64,000 bases of DNA from Betaproteobacteria bacterium GR16-43 (GCA_001953215.1 CP019169.1:62001-126000); one strand, 5' to 3'. Positions 37,783 through 47,111 are shown, counted from the first letter of the stretch. Numbers and translations are program-made. Notes: generated by a model from the sequence alone, not told the origin.

Positions 37783-37929
37783 ACCGCAGAGACCCCTGAG
37801 CCCCCGGAGGAAAACAAAATGGGCTGGTTGTTCCTCGGCGTGAACTGTCCACAGGTCCCGGACGACACCGAATAGGTTTTGCTTTTCTCCGGGGGCTCAG
37901 GGGCCTCTGCGGTTCAATCGCTTTTGACC
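37767..37929. repeat. MITE-like long inverted repeat
   Basis: Arms of about 50 bases (left from GGTCAAAAGCGATTGAACCG through GAGCCCCCGGAGGAAAA; right is its near-perfect complement ending CGGTTCAATCGCTTTTGACC) enclose about 60 bases of unique sequence without an ORF. The left arm carries the stop codon of hydrolase 3; the right arm ends 22 bases before the yceH ATG. Confidence 0.85.
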
Positions 37930-37950
37930 CTCGGGAAGTACAATCCGTCC

Positions 37951-38610
37951 ATGACCCTCCCCACCCTCTCCCTCCTCGACACCCGCGTCCTCGGTGTTCT
38001 CGTCGAGAAGCAGCACACGGTTCCCGACACCTATCCCCTCACGCTGAATGCGCTGGTATCGGGGTGCAACCAGAAGACGAGCCGCGATCCGGTGATCGAA
38101 GCCGCCGACGCCGAAGTGCAGGCGACGATCGACCGGCTGAAGGGGCTCTCGCTGGTGATGGAATCGAGCGGCGGGCGCGTGATGCGCTACGCGCACAACG
38201 CGGGCAAGGGCCTGAACCTTCCCGCGCCCTCGGTCGCCTTGCTCGCGGTGCTGTTCCTGCGCGGCTCGCAGACGCCGGGGGAGCTGCGCATCAACACCGA
38301 ACGCCTGCACAAGTTCACCGACATCTCGTCGGTGGAAGCCTTCCTCCAAGAACTCGCCGAGCGCGGCTTTGTCCGAGAGTTGGCGCGTGTTCCGGGAACG
38401 CGCGAGGCACGCTGGGCCCACCTGCTCTCGGGTGAACCGGCGGCGCCCGCGGCAAGGCCGGAGCCCGCGTCCGAAGCGGCCGTGGAATCGCTCACGGTGA
38501 GCGAGATCGCGGCGCTGAAGGCCAACCTGGACCAGCTGCACGCCGACGTGGCAACGCTCAAGGAAACAGTCGCCCGCATCTGCCGCGAGCTGGGCGTCGC
38601 CGAAAAGTAG
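37951..38610 (+). CDS. yceH: YceH/DUF480 family protein
   Basis: 219 residues. The YceH pattern starts LSLLDTRVLGVLVEKQHTVPDTYPLTLNAL (two winged-helix domains); CNQKTSRDPV and LFLRGSQTPGELRINTERLH are diagnostic. A C-terminal coiled coil follows (LKANLDQLHADVATLKETVA). Function unknown. Earlier in-frame starts lie in the inverted repeat and were rejected. Confidence 0.92.
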   Translation: MTLPTLSLLDTRVLGVLVEKQHTVPDTYPLTLNALVSGCNQKTSRDPVIEAADAEVQATIDRLKGLSLVMESSGGRVMRYAHNAGKGLNLPAPSVALLAVLFLRGSQTPGELRINTERLHKFTDISSVEAFLQELAERGFVRELARVPGTREARWAHLLSGEPAAPAARPEPASEAAVESLTVSEIAALKANLDQLHADVATLKETVARICRELGVAEK

Positions 38611-38633
38611 CGATTACAAAACGGAGAACAACA

Positions 38634-38777
38634 ATGAATATCACGCTCGGACCGCTGATCTCGCTGATCGCAGGCATCCTCATTCTCGTGATGCCGAAGC
38701 TGCTGAACTACATCGTCGCGCTGTATCTCATCGTGATCGGCGTGATCGGCCTCTTCGGGCCCATCAAGCTGGGCTGA
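38634..38777 (+). CDS. DUF3096 small membrane protein
   Basis: 47 residues, MNITLGPLISLIAGILILVM then a second hydrophobic helix (YIVALYLIVIGVIGLF). Length and pattern match DUF3096. Preceded by a purine-rich Shine-Dalgarno (GGAGAA). Its TGA directly abuts the stop of the convergent gene. Confidence 0.85.
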   Translation: MNITLGPLISLIAGILILVMPKLLNYIVALYLIVIGVIGLFGPIKLG

Positions 38778-39428
38778 TCAGCGCCAGCCGCCGACGGCCT
38801 GCCGGGCCGCTTCGGTGAGCGGGCGCACCACGAGGCCCGAAGGCGACACGGTCACCCGGTAGACCGCGCCGTCGGCCATAGGGACGAACGCGGCCGTTCC
38901 CTGGAGCGCGTCCACGCCGGGAATGTAGTCGTGGATCCGCCGTGCGAGCGCCCACACGTCCACCGTATCCAGCGTCTCGAGCGCGTGCACCGTGCGCGGC
39001 AGGCTCTTCTCGTTCGCGATGTCGGTGTAGCGCCCGCCGATGCGCTCGAGACGGTAGACCGTGTCGAAGCCCAGCAGCGCCGCCGTTCCCTTCCACTTGA
39101 GCATGCGGGCATCGACCTGCCACTCGTCGCCGAGCAGCTCGAACGACTGCGTCCGGGTGGACGGGTAGGTGAGCGTGGCGGTGAAGTGCCGGTCGCCGAT
39201 GCGCTTCAGCGCCACGTCGAGCGCGGGTTGCTCGTGCGTGAGGCGCTCGTAGGTCATGAGGGTGCCGCCCAGCAGGCCCACGCACGCCGCGATGAAGCCG
39301 AACACGACCGAAGCGAGGATATGGCCGATGCCCGCGAGCACGCGGCCCCGGCGCCAGCGCTCCATCGCGAAGGCGAAGAAGAGGAACGCGACGAGGGCCA
39401 GCACGACCGTGATGCTCGTCAGGAACAT
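38778..39428 (-). CDS. Membrane protein of unknown function
   Basis: 216 residues. Two N-terminal transmembrane helices (about 5-22 and 32-56) are followed by a soluble periplasmic or cytoplasmic domain with LTYPSTRTQSFELLGDEWQV and DTVYRLERIGGRY. I do not recognise the family with confidence. It is divergent from the MaoC-type gene, with 21 bases between the two starts. Confidence 0.7.
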   Translation of the reverse strand: MFLTSITVVLALVAFLFFAFAMERWRRGRVLAGIGHILASVVFGFIAACVGLLGGTLMTYERLTHEQPALDVALKRIGDRHFTATLTYPSTRTQSFELLGDEWQVDARMLKWKGTAALLGFDTVYRLERIGGRYTDIANEKSLPRTVHALETLDTVDVWALARRIHDYIPGVDALQGTAAFVPMADGAVYRVTVSPSGLVVRPLTEAARQAVGGWR

Positions 39429-39449
39429 GGATCGATTATCCTCCTCCGG

Positions 39450-40301
39450 ATGGATCCCACCAGCCTCGAGTCCTGGGTCGGCCGCAGCGAGACCCACGAG
39501 GACGTGATCACCGCCGCACCGGTCGCCGCCCTCGCCGCGCTGCTCGACCGCGACGACCCGCCACCGAAACCGGGCGACCCGATCCCGCCCCTGGCGCACT
39601 GGTTGTATTTTCTTCCCGTCCACCGGCAATCGCGCGTCGGCCCGGACGGGCATGCGGTGAGAGGCGAATTCCTGCCCCCGGTTCCCTTGCCGCGCAGGAT
39701 GTGGGCGGGCAGCCGGATCGAGTTCCTGCGGCCGCTCGCGGTGGGAGCCCCCGCGAAGCGGGTCTCGCACATTGCCAGCGTGAAGGTGAAGGAAGGACGC
39801 AGCGGAACGCTGGTCTTCGTGACGGTGCGCCACGAGATCGGCGATGCGCAAGGCCTCGCGATCACCGACGAGCACGACATTGTCTACCGCGAAGCGACGA
39901 CGCCCGGGCAAGGCCAGGCCGTCGCGGACCCGACGCCGGCCCGCACCGACGAGGCGTGGTCGCGCACCATCGCGCCGGATCCCGTGCTGCTGTTTCGCTA
40001 CTCGGCCGTGACGTTCAACGGGCACCGCATCCACTACGACCAGCCGTACGTGACGCAGGTCGAGGGCTATCCCGGCCTCATCGTGCACGGCCCGCTCATC
40101 GCCACGCTCCTGGTGGACCTGTTGCGGCGAAACCGGCCGGGCGTGGACGTGAAGCGCTACTCGTTCCGCGCGCTGCGGCCGTTGTTCGACACGGCGCCGT
40201 TCACGACCTGCGGCACGCCGTCGGGCGCCAACGAGGCGGCCCTGTGGACACGCGATGCCCAGGGCGCCGTGACCATGGAAGCCACGGCGGCCTGGCGATA
40301 G
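39450..40301 (+). CDS. MaoC/FAS1-type acyl-CoA hydratase (mesaconyl/itaconyl-CoA hydratase-like)
   Basis: 283 residues, two hot-dog domains. The N-terminal half carries PLAHWLYFLPVHRQSRVGPD and R-rich strands; the C-terminal half has VTFNGHRIHYDQPY, the catalytic D/H pattern of MaoC hydratases, and GLIVHGPLIATLLVD. Proteins of this build hydrate mesaconyl-C4-CoA or itaconyl-CoA. The substrate is by resemblance only. Confidence 0.82.
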   Translation: MDPTSLESWVGRSETHEDVITAAPVAALAALLDRDDPPPKPGDPIPPLAHWLYFLPVHRQSRVGPDGHAVRGEFLPPVPLPRRMWAGSRIEFLRPLAVGAPAKRVSHIASVKVKEGRSGTLVFVTVRHEIGDAQGLAITDEHDIVYREATTPGQGQAVADPTPARTDEAWSRTIAPDPVLLFRYSAVTFNGHRIHYDQPYVTQVEGYPGLIVHGPLIATLLVDLLRRNRPGVDVKRYSFRALRPLFDTAPFTTCGTPSGANEAALWTRDAQGAVTMEATAAWR

Positions 40302-40304
40302 GCC

Positions 40305-40748
40305 TCACTCCGGCATCGTGATTCCGGAGCCACCCATCTCCTTCGGCAGGTCCTTCATCTTCGGCACGCCGTCCTTCATCGGGAGCACCGTCTCCTGGTA
40401 GTTCACATGGACGCCCGCCTGGTGCGGGAAGTCGGGGATCGTTGCCGCGTACACATCGACCAGGTTCCAGGCGGGGTGCTCGGTGAAGAGATGGCCGCCG
40501 CACGTCTTGCACCACTTGCGCGAGCTCTTGGGCGTCTTGTTGAACGTGCCGATGTTGTCCGCGCCTTTCGTGACCGTCACCGCGTCGGGTTTCCACAGCG
40601 TGAAGGCGTTGACGGGGCCTGCCGACCAGCTCCGGCACGACTCGCAATGGCAATAGCCCATGCCCGCCGGTTCACCGCGAACCGTGAGCTGGACCGAGCC
40701 GCAGAAGCATTGACCCTGGTAGGAGGGAAGTTTGTCGTTCGCTGCCAT
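40305..40748 (-). CDS. GFA family zinc protein
   Basis: 147 residues with the zinc-binding cysteines of the glutathione-dependent formaldehyde-activating (GFA) fold: GQCFCGSV, YCHCESCRSW and KWCKTCGGHLF. Members include S-glutathione adduct-forming proteins and uncharacterised homologues; the activity is not assured. Convergent with the MaoC gene at a three-base gap. Confidence 0.88.
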   Translation of the reverse strand: MAANDKLPSYQGQCFCGSVQLTVRGEPAGMGYCHCESCRSWSAGPVNAFTLWKPDAVTVTKGADNIGTFNKTPKSSRKWCKTCGGHLFTEHPAWNLVDVYAATIPDFPHQAGVHVNYQETVLPMKDGVPKMKDLPKEMGGSGITMPE

Positions 40749-40846
40749 GGGGGATCGTCCTTGTACTTGCCGTTGGGGTTGTTAGTATTCGGACGAGCGG
40801 TCCCGTGGTCATTGGCCGCGACCCCGCGATTCTTTCCCGAAACCCC

Positions 40847-41818
40847 ATGGATGCCCTTTCGGACGTTCTCAAGTCGGTACGGCTCGAAGGCGCCGTCTAC
40901 CTGAACGCGGAATTCACCGCGCCGTGGTCCATTCGCGGGGAATGCAACGTGCCGGGCGTCCGGGCCAAGCTGGCGGACGCGGAGCATGTGGTCTTCTTCC
41001 ACTTCCTGCTGGAGGGCCGGTGCGAGGCGCGGCTGGTCGACGGCACCCAGGTCTTCGACGTCGGCCCGGGCGACCTGATCCTGATCCCGCAGAACGACAA
41101 CCACCTGCTGGCGAGCGACATCCGCCTCGCGCCGATTCCCACGAGCCCGATGATCGCCCCGGGCACGCCCCCCGACGCCGACTTCATCCAGTTGCGCCAC
41201 GGCGGCGGTGGCGAGGCCACGCGCTTCGTCTGCGGGTACCTGGCCGTGAGCCGCAGCGTGTGCCGGCCCTTGCTGGACGCGCTGCCGCGAATGGTGTGCA
41301 TCCCGATCGGCGACGGACCCGCCTCGGCGATGCTGCGCGAGCTGCTGCAGGTCGGCGTGCGCGAATCGTCCGAGCTGCGCCCCGGGGCGGAATCGATGCT
41401 CGCAAAACTCTCGGAGTTCATGTTCGTCGAGGCGTTGCGCCGCTATGCCGAGACCCTGCCGCCCCAGGGCAAGGGCTGGCTCGCGGGCGTGCGCGATCCG
41501 CAGATCGGCAAGGCCCTCGGATTGCTGCATGGAGAGCCGGCACGCGCGTGGACCGTGGACGAGCTCGCGCGCGAGGTGGCCCTGTCGCGTTCCGCGCTGG
41601 CCGAGCGCTTCGCGGCACTGGTCGGGGAGCCGCCCATCCAGTACCTGCACCGCTGGCGGCTTGCGCTCGCCGCGCAGGCCCTGCGAACCGGCCGCGAAGC
41701 GATCGTGCGCGTCGCCGAGCGCAGCGGCTACGAATCGGAAGCCGCCTTCAGCCGGGCCTTCAAGCGCGAGTTCGGCTCTCCCCCTGCGGCGTGGCGCAAG
41801 GCGGGAGCAAGATCGTGA
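40847..41818 (+). CDS. AraC-family transcriptional regulator with cupin domain
   Basis: 323 residues from ATG 40847 (an upstream GTG would add 14 unconserved residues). The N-terminal cupin_6-type domain (MDALSDVLKSVRLEGAVYLN, then FDVGPGDLILIP) precedes the double HTH at the C-terminus (VDELAREVALSRSALAERFA, PIQYLHRWRLALAAQAL, VAERSGYESEAAFSRAFKRE). Its stop overlaps the kinase ATG by one base, so the two are translated together. Confidence 0.88.
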   Translation: MDALSDVLKSVRLEGAVYLNAEFTAPWSIRGECNVPGVRAKLADAEHVVFFHFLLEGRCEARLVDGTQVFDVGPGDLILIPQNDNHLLASDIRLAPIPTSPMIAPGTPPDADFIQLRHGGGGEATRFVCGYLAVSRSVCRPLLDALPRMVCIPIGDGPASAMLRELLQVGVRESSELRPGAESMLAKLSEFMFVEALRRYAETLPPQGKGWLAGVRDPQIGKALGLLHGEPARAWTVDELAREVALSRSALAERFAALVGEPPIQYLHRWRLALAAQALRTGREAIVRVAERSGYESEAAFSRAFKREFGSPPAAWRKAGARS

Positions 41819-43443
41819 TGCACGCACGCGCGGCCGCGTTCGTCGGGCTCGCTCTGCTGGCCACGCCTCCTGCGGGCGCCGAGGCGGAAAGGCCCGCGCA
41901 GGTCACGATCGTGACCGACATCAACTATCCGCCGTACCTTTTCCAGGGCGAAGACGGAAGGCTGCAGGGCATCATCCAGGACAAGTGGGCGCTCTGGTCG
42001 CGCACGACGGGTGTGCCGGTGCGCGTCGAGGGCATGGAGTGGCGCCTCGCGCAGGAGTCGGTGCTCGCGGGGCGCATGGACGTGGTCGAGGCGCTCGCCT
42101 ACACCGAGGCCCGCGCGAAGCTGTACGAGTTCTCGCCGGCGTACGCGCCGATCGAGGCCAAGGTCTACTTCCACAAGTCGGTGACGGGCATCAACGACGC
42201 CGCGAGCATGCGCGGCTTCACGATCGCCGCCAAGGACGGCAGCGCCTGCGGCAACTGGCTCGCCGAGCGCCGCGTCGAGACGATTCGCAAGTACCCGACC
42301 TCCGCGGCGGTGATCGCGGCCGCCGCGGCAGGCGATGTGCGCCTCTTCTGCATGGACGTTCCCGCCGCGCAGTACTTCCTCGTGAAGAACCTGCTCGACC
42401 ACGACTTCCGCGAATCGCCCGCGCTCTACTCCACCAATTTCCACTGGGCCGTGAGGAAGGACCGCGCCGCGCTGCGGGACTTCATCCAGGCCGGGTTCAA
42501 GCGCATCCCGGCCGCCGATCTCGAGGCGATCGACCGGCAGTGGATCGGCAATCCGGTGCGGCTGCCGATCGACCCGCGCTACGCCTACTACGCGGGCTTC
42601 GCGCTGGCGACGATCGCGCTCGGTGGGCTTCTCATGCTCGCGTGGAACCGCGCCCTGGTGCGGCGCGTGACGAGTCGCACGAACGAGCTGCGGCGCGCGG
42701 AGGAAGAAGTGCGCATGCTCAATGCCGACCTCGAGCGCAAGGTGATGGAGCGCACCGCGGAGCTCGCCGCCGCCAACCGCGACCTCGAATCGTTCTCCTA
42801 CTCCGTGTCGCACGACCTGAGGGCTCCGCTGCGCGCGATCGACAGCTTCCTGAGCCTGGCCTTCGAGCGCGGCGCGGGCACGACCGATCCGGAAGCCAAG
42901 TCCTACCTCGATCGCGTGCACGTGTCCGCGCAGCACATGGCGGTGCTCGTGGATTCGCTCCTGGGGCTCTCACGCGTCTCGCGCGGGCCCCTGCAACGCA
43001 CGGACGTCGATGTCTCCAGCCTCGCGCTCGAGATCATCGCGGAGGTGACCGGCGACGGGGCCTGGAGCACGCCGACGGTCGTGGTCCAACCCGGGCTGAA
43101 GGCGTCGGCCGATCCGACGCTGCTCCGCGTGGCACTCGACAACTTGATTCGCAACGCCTTCAAGTTCAGCAGCAAGCAGTCGTCGCCGCGCATCGAGGTC
43201 GGACGCGTGGACGTGGACGGGCAGGAAACGTTCTTCGTGCGCGACAACGGCGTGGGCTTCGACGAGCAGTACGCGTCCAAGCTCTTCGTGCCGTTCGAGC
43301 GGCTGCACGCCCCGGCCTTTCCGGGCACGGGCATCGGGCTCGCCATCGTGCAGCGCATCGTCGCGCGCCACGGCGGCACGGTGTCGGCGAAGGGGCGGCT
43401 CGGCGAAGGCGCGACGTTCTACTTCACGCTCAATCCACGATGA
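41818..43443 (+). CDS. Sensor histidine kinase with a periplasmic solute-binding domain
   Basis: 541 residues. Signal peptide; a family-3 solute-binding domain (about residues 30-245: INYPPYLFQGEDGRLQGI); a transmembrane helix (about 255-276); a coiled coil; HisKA with phospho-acceptor H332 (SVSHDLRAPLR); and a Bergerat ATPase (NLIRNAFKFS, DNGVGFD, GTGIGLAIVQ). No response regulator is adjacent; it overlaps an AraC gene instead. It should sense an amino-acid-like ligand in the periplasm. Confidence 0.9.
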   Translation: MHARAAAFVGLALLATPPAGAEAERPAQVTIVTDINYPPYLFQGEDGRLQGIIQDKWALWSRTTGVPVRVEGMEWRLAQESVLAGRMDVVEALAYTEARAKLYEFSPAYAPIEAKVYFHKSVTGINDAASMRGFTIAAKDGSACGNWLAERRVETIRKYPTSAAVIAAAAAGDVRLFCMDVPAAQYFLVKNLLDHDFRESPALYSTNFHWAVRKDRAALRDFIQAGFKRIPAADLEAIDRQWIGNPVRLPIDPRYAYYAGFALATIALGGLLMLAWNRALVRRVTSRTNELRRAEEEVRMLNADLERKVMERTAELAAANRDLESFSYSVSHDLRAPLRAIDSFLSLAFERGAGTTDPEAKSYLDRVHVSAQHMAVLVDSLLGLSRVSRGPLQRTDVDVSSLALEIIAEVTGDGAWSTPTVVVQPGLKASADPTLLRVALDNLIRNAFKFSSKQSSPRIEVGRVDVDGQETFFVRDNGVGFDEQYASKLFVPFERLHAPAFPGTGIGLAIVQRIVARHGGTVSAKGRLGEGATFYFTLNPR

Positions 43444-43765
43444 AGAGGCGAGCGCCCGTCTCCGTGTAGGACCGATGGGGCTCGGCGTTGTCCGCGACCT
43501 GGTAGCTCATGCCGGGCTTGAGCGTGAACGTGCGACCGTCCTCGAGTTCCGTCTGCAGCTCGCCCTCCGTGCAAAGGAGGATGTGGCCCTTCACGCACCA
43601 GTGGTCCGCGAGATATCCCGGCGAGTATTCCACCATGCGCACGCGGATGGGTCCGAAGTGCCGCGTGCGCCAATGGGCGACGCCGCGCTCCCCCTTGTGC
43701 TCGGTTCGTTCGACCTGCGACCAGTCGGTCGTGCCGAACGGAATGCCTGACATCTGCATGTGCAA
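43430..43765 (-). CDS. DHCW-type cupin fold protein
   Basis: 111 residues, a single cupin barrel. ADHWCVKGHILLC is the signature of the DHCW-motif cupins, and LKPGMSYQVADN the second box. Metal binding is likely, the ligand unknown. It overlaps the 3' end of the convergent kinase gene by 14 bases. Confidence 0.78.
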   Translation of the reverse strand: MHMQMSGIPFGTTDWSQVERTEHKGERGVAHWRTRHFGPIRVRMVEYSPGYLADHWCVKGHILLCTEGELQTELEDGRTFTLKPGMSYQVADNAEPHRSYTETGARLFIVD

Positions 43766-43771
43766 CTCCCT

Positions 43772-44146
43772 CTATTTGGGCGGATCGAGCATCCACCGCC
43801 TGGCATCGTCGAGGTTGTGGAACAGGCGCACGTTCACGCCGCGGTTCAGTGCCACCGTTTCGGCGAACCGCATGCGCTCCGGGCTCCTCGTCGTCGCGTC
43901 CACGTAGGCGACCCGCTTCAACTTCGTTCCCGCGGCGCTCCGGCTGGAGATCACCTCGTAGATACTGGAGAACTCGAGGCTCGTGCCGGCGAGGTTCACC
44001 TCGAGCAGCACCGAAGTCTGGCCGCGCGCCACGCAGGCTTCGTAAGCGTCCTTGAGGAAGCGCGCCACGTTCTGGGCGCTGTGCTCGCCCGTGGCCTTCG
44101 CATGCAGGTAGGCCGGGTGCTCTTCGAGGTCGAATTGGTAAGTCAT
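43772..44146 (-). CDS. STAS/SpoIIAA-like protein
   Basis: 124 residues. The alternating strand-helix pattern (YLHAKATGEHSAQNVARFLK, VLLEVNLAGTSLEFSS, RVAYVDATTRS, RLFHNLDDARRWML) resembles the SpoIIAA/STAS-like fold. It lies six bases upstream of the cupin gene on the same strand. Function unknown. Confidence 0.6.
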   Translation of the reverse strand: MTYQFDLEEHPAYLHAKATGEHSAQNVARFLKDAYEACVARGQTSVLLEVNLAGTSLEFSSIYEVISSRSAAGTKLKRVAYVDATTRSPERMRFAETVALNRGVNVRLFHNLDDARRWMLDPPK

Positions 44147-44183
44147 CGCGGTCGATTTTACGACTTCGGGCCCTTCGCGACGC

Positions 44184-47111
44184 TCAACGCACCCGGTTAC
44201 GTCCGTCCTGCTTCGCGCGGTAGAGCGCGGCATCGGCTTCGGACACCAGGCCGGCCGGGGAGCCTCCCGCGGTCGGAACGTGCGCCGCCACGCCGAGGCT
44301 CACTGTGACCGTGGGTGCGACGGACGATGCCGGATGCGGAATGGCCCGCGCTTCGATGGCTGCACGCAGGCTTTCGGCGAAGATCAGCGCCGCGGCGTGA
44401 TCGGCGCCGGGGATGAGGATCACGAACTCCTCACCGCCATAGCGCGCGGCGAAGTCTCCCGCGCGGCTCGTCGCCTTGCGGATCACGTCGGCCACCGCGA
44501 CGAGCGACTTGTCGCCTTCCGGATGGCCCAGCGCGTCGTTGTACGCCTTGAAGGCATCGATGTCGGCGATCACGACGGCGAGCGGCGTCTGCTGGCGCAA
44601 GGCGCGGCGCCATTCGGTCTCCAGCACTTCGTCCAGGTGGCGGCGATTGGCGAGGCCGGTGAGCGCATCGGCGAAGGACAGGCGCGAGAGGATCTCGTTC
44701 GCGATGCGCAGCTCCTCGGTCTTCGTGGCCACGAGGCGCTCCATCTCGGAGTGCCGGCGGCGAAGTTGATGCGTGCGCAAACGGAACAGGCTGAGCGCGA
44801 TGCCGACCGTGGCGAGCATGGCCAGCACGACGAACCACCACGATTGGTAGAAGTACGGGCTCACCGTGATCGGCAGCGGTGCGGCGGCCTCCTGCCAGCG
44901 CTTGCCGTCGATCGACGCCGCCACGAGGAAGCGGTATTTTCCGTGCGGCAGCGCGGCGAACGTCGCTTCGCGATTCTTGCCCGCGTCCACCCACTCGGGC
45001 GTGAGGCCTTCCATGCGATAGCGGAAGCGCACGCGGTCGGCATTGAGGAGCGTGCCCGCGCCGTAGCGAATGGAGAGCGCGACGGCGCCCGGCGGCAGGA
45101 CGATCTCCGCATCGGGAGGCCCGCCCTTCCCGTTCACCGAGACTTCCTCGACGACAACCGTGGGGGGACCGCCCGTGCCCGGCAGGCGCATCGGATCGAC
45201 AATGACGAGGCCCTTCAACGACGGCAGCCACAGATGGCCGTTGCCGTCGATGGCACCCGCGGACTGGAGGCCGCCCGCGAACGTGGTGGTGCGAAGCGCG
45301 TCGCCGGGCCCGAATCCGGTCGAGTTCACTTTCTGGATGCGGCCTTCGGCGAACGCGTCGAGCTCCGAGCGCAGGACGCGGAAGAAGCCGCGGTTGCTCG
45401 TCATCCAGAAGTAGCCCGACCGATCCTCGAGGATCACTTGCGCCAGGCCGTCCCACAGTCCATCGGCGGGGCGGATGTTGACGATGCGGCCGTCGCGCAG
45501 GCGGCTGATGCCTTCGCCGTTCGTGCCGATCCAGAGCGTGCCCGCGCTGTCTTCGTGGAGCGCGATGATCCAGTTCGAAGCGAGGCCGTCCTTGCGCATG
45601 AGGACGTCGAAGACTCCGTTGCGATAGCGCACCAGCCCGTCGCCGGGCGTCCCGATCCAGAGGACGCCGTTGCGATCCTCGAGCATCGTCGTCACGCCTT
45701 CGCGCGGCGCGCCCGGCTCGAGCACCGGCGTGAATCGCTTGCCGTCGAATCGGGCCAGGCTGCTCGAAGTGCCGGCCCACAAGGTGCCGCTGCGATCGCG
45801 GTAGATCGCGCGCACATCCACGTTCGGCAGTCCCTGTTTCGTGCCGAAGGTCTCGATCTTTCCGTCCTTCAGGCGAGAGACGCCGCCCGTATACGTGGCC
45901 ATCCAGATCGAACCGTCACGGTCCTCGAACAGGCTCGAGGCTTCATCCGACGAAAGCCCTTCGTTCTTCGTGATCGACGTGACCTTGCCACCTTCGAGGC
46001 GATTGACGCCGCCGCCCGCGGTCGCGACCCACGTGGTGCCGTTGCGCGCGTGGATCACCGAGCGCACGTTGTCGCCCGAAAGGCCCTCGGGCTTGCCGAA
46101 GACGATGAACGCGCGGTTGCTCAGGCGGTTCAGGCCACCGTGCCAGGTGCCCGCCCAGAGGCTGCCTTCGCGGTCCACGTGCACGGACCAGATCTGGTCG
46201 CCCGCGAGGCCGCCCGCGGTCGAGACCGACGCGAAGCGTCCGTCGCTCATGCGCGTGACACCCGAACCCCACGTGCCGATCCACAGCGACCCGGTCTTGT
46301 CGCGGGCGAGGAACGTGAGCTGGTCGGTGGGCAGGCCGTCGGCGACGGTGTACGTCGTGATGCGCCCGGCGTTGACGCGCACGAGGCCCGCGCCGGCGGT
46401 CGCGGCCCAGATGCCGCCGGAGGGATCAGCGAGTACGTGCCGCACTTCGAGGTGCGGGAAGCCGTTCTTCGGATTGAAGACCTTGAACTCCCCCGCCGCG
46501 TAGGACACGAGGCCGCCGCCCGTGGTGCCGATCCAGAGCGTGCCGTCCTTGTCGAAATCGAGCGTGCGCAGGCGGCGGCTCGGCAGGCCATCGGCTTCGG
46601 TGTAGAGCTTCGTGACGCCCTTGTCCCAGCGCACCAGGCCGTTCTCGGTCGCGGCCCACATGACGCCGTCGCTGCCCTGCGCGAAAGCCCAGACGCGACG
46701 GCCCTGCATGAGTTCGTCGCCGAAGGCGCGCTCGAAGCGTCCGTTGCGATGGCGCGAGGCTCCGCGGGTGTGCCCGATCCACAGCGTGCCTTCGGAATCC
46801 TCGAAGAAGCCGAAGATCGGCCGCGCCGCGAGCTCCGGGACCGGCGAGCCCTCGAACGTCGCGAAGCGGATCCCGTCGAAGCGCGCGAGCCCGCCGCCCG
46901 TGCCGACCCAGAGATAGCCGTCGCGGGTCTGGTACATCGTCTGCACCGTGTTCTGGGGAAGGCCCTGCTCGGTCTGCCAGCCGTCGATCTTGTATTGCGT
47001 GACCGCCATCTTCGACGGGTCGACCGGGTTCACCGTCTGCGCATGGAGCGGCGACGCGAGGGTCAGAGCGAGGGCGAGCCTGAACCAGGTCCAGGCGGTG
47101 TGGGGCTTCAA
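44184..47111 (-). CDS. Beta-propeller sensor diguanylate cyclase
   Basis: 975 residues. Signal peptide (about 1-25); some 14 regulator-propeller repeats (DG.LW.GT..GL.R) forming two seven-bladed propellers; a Y_Y_Y domain (about 640-730); a transmembrane helix near 753-775; a coiled coil; and a C-terminal GGDEF domain with active-site YGGEEF near residue 890. The extracytoplasmic propeller should sense an unknown ligand and control c-di-GMP synthesis. No EAL domain. It is the last core-type gene before the cassette-like region. Confidence 0.93.
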   Translation of the reverse strand: MKPHTAWTWFRLALALTLASPLHAQTVNPVDPSKMAVTQYKIDGWQTEQGLPQNTVQTMYQTRDGYLWVGTGGGLARFDGIRFATFEGSPVPELAARPIFGFFEDSEGTLWIGHTRGASRHRNGRFERAFGDELMQGRRVWAFAQGSDGVMWAATENGLVRWDKGVTKLYTEADGLPSRRLRTLDFDKDGTLWIGTTGGGLVSYAAGEFKVFNPKNGFPHLEVRHVLADPSGGIWAATAGAGLVRVNAGRITTYTVADGLPTDQLTFLARDKTGSLWIGTWGSGVTRMSDGRFASVSTAGGLAGDQIWSVHVDREGSLWAGTWHGGLNRLSNRAFIVFGKPEGLSGDNVRSVIHARNGTTWVATAGGGVNRLEGGKVTSITKNEGLSSDEASSLFEDRDGSIWMATYTGGVSRLKDGKIETFGTKQGLPNVDVRAIYRDRSGTLWAGTSSSLARFDGKRFTPVLEPGAPREGVTTMLEDRNGVLWIGTPGDGLVRYRNGVFDVLMRKDGLASNWIIALHEDSAGTLWIGTNGEGISRLRDGRIVNIRPADGLWDGLAQVILEDRSGYFWMTSNRGFFRVLRSELDAFAEGRIQKVNSTGFGPGDALRTTTFAGGLQSAGAIDGNGHLWLPSLKGLVIVDPMRLPGTGGPPTVVVEEVSVNGKGGPPDAEIVLPPGAVALSIRYGAGTLLNADRVRFRYRMEGLTPEWVDAGKNREATFAALPHGKYRFLVAASIDGKRWQEAAAPLPITVSPYFYQSWWFVVLAMLATVGIALSLFRLRTHQLRRRHSEMERLVATKTEELRIANEILSRLSFADALTGLANRRHLDEVLETEWRRALRQQTPLAVVIADIDAFKAYNDALGHPEGDKSLVAVADVIRKATSRAGDFAARYGGEEFVILIPGADHAAALIFAESLRAAIEARAIPHPASSVAPTVTVSLGVAAHVPTAGGSPAGLVSEADAALYRAKQDGRNRVR

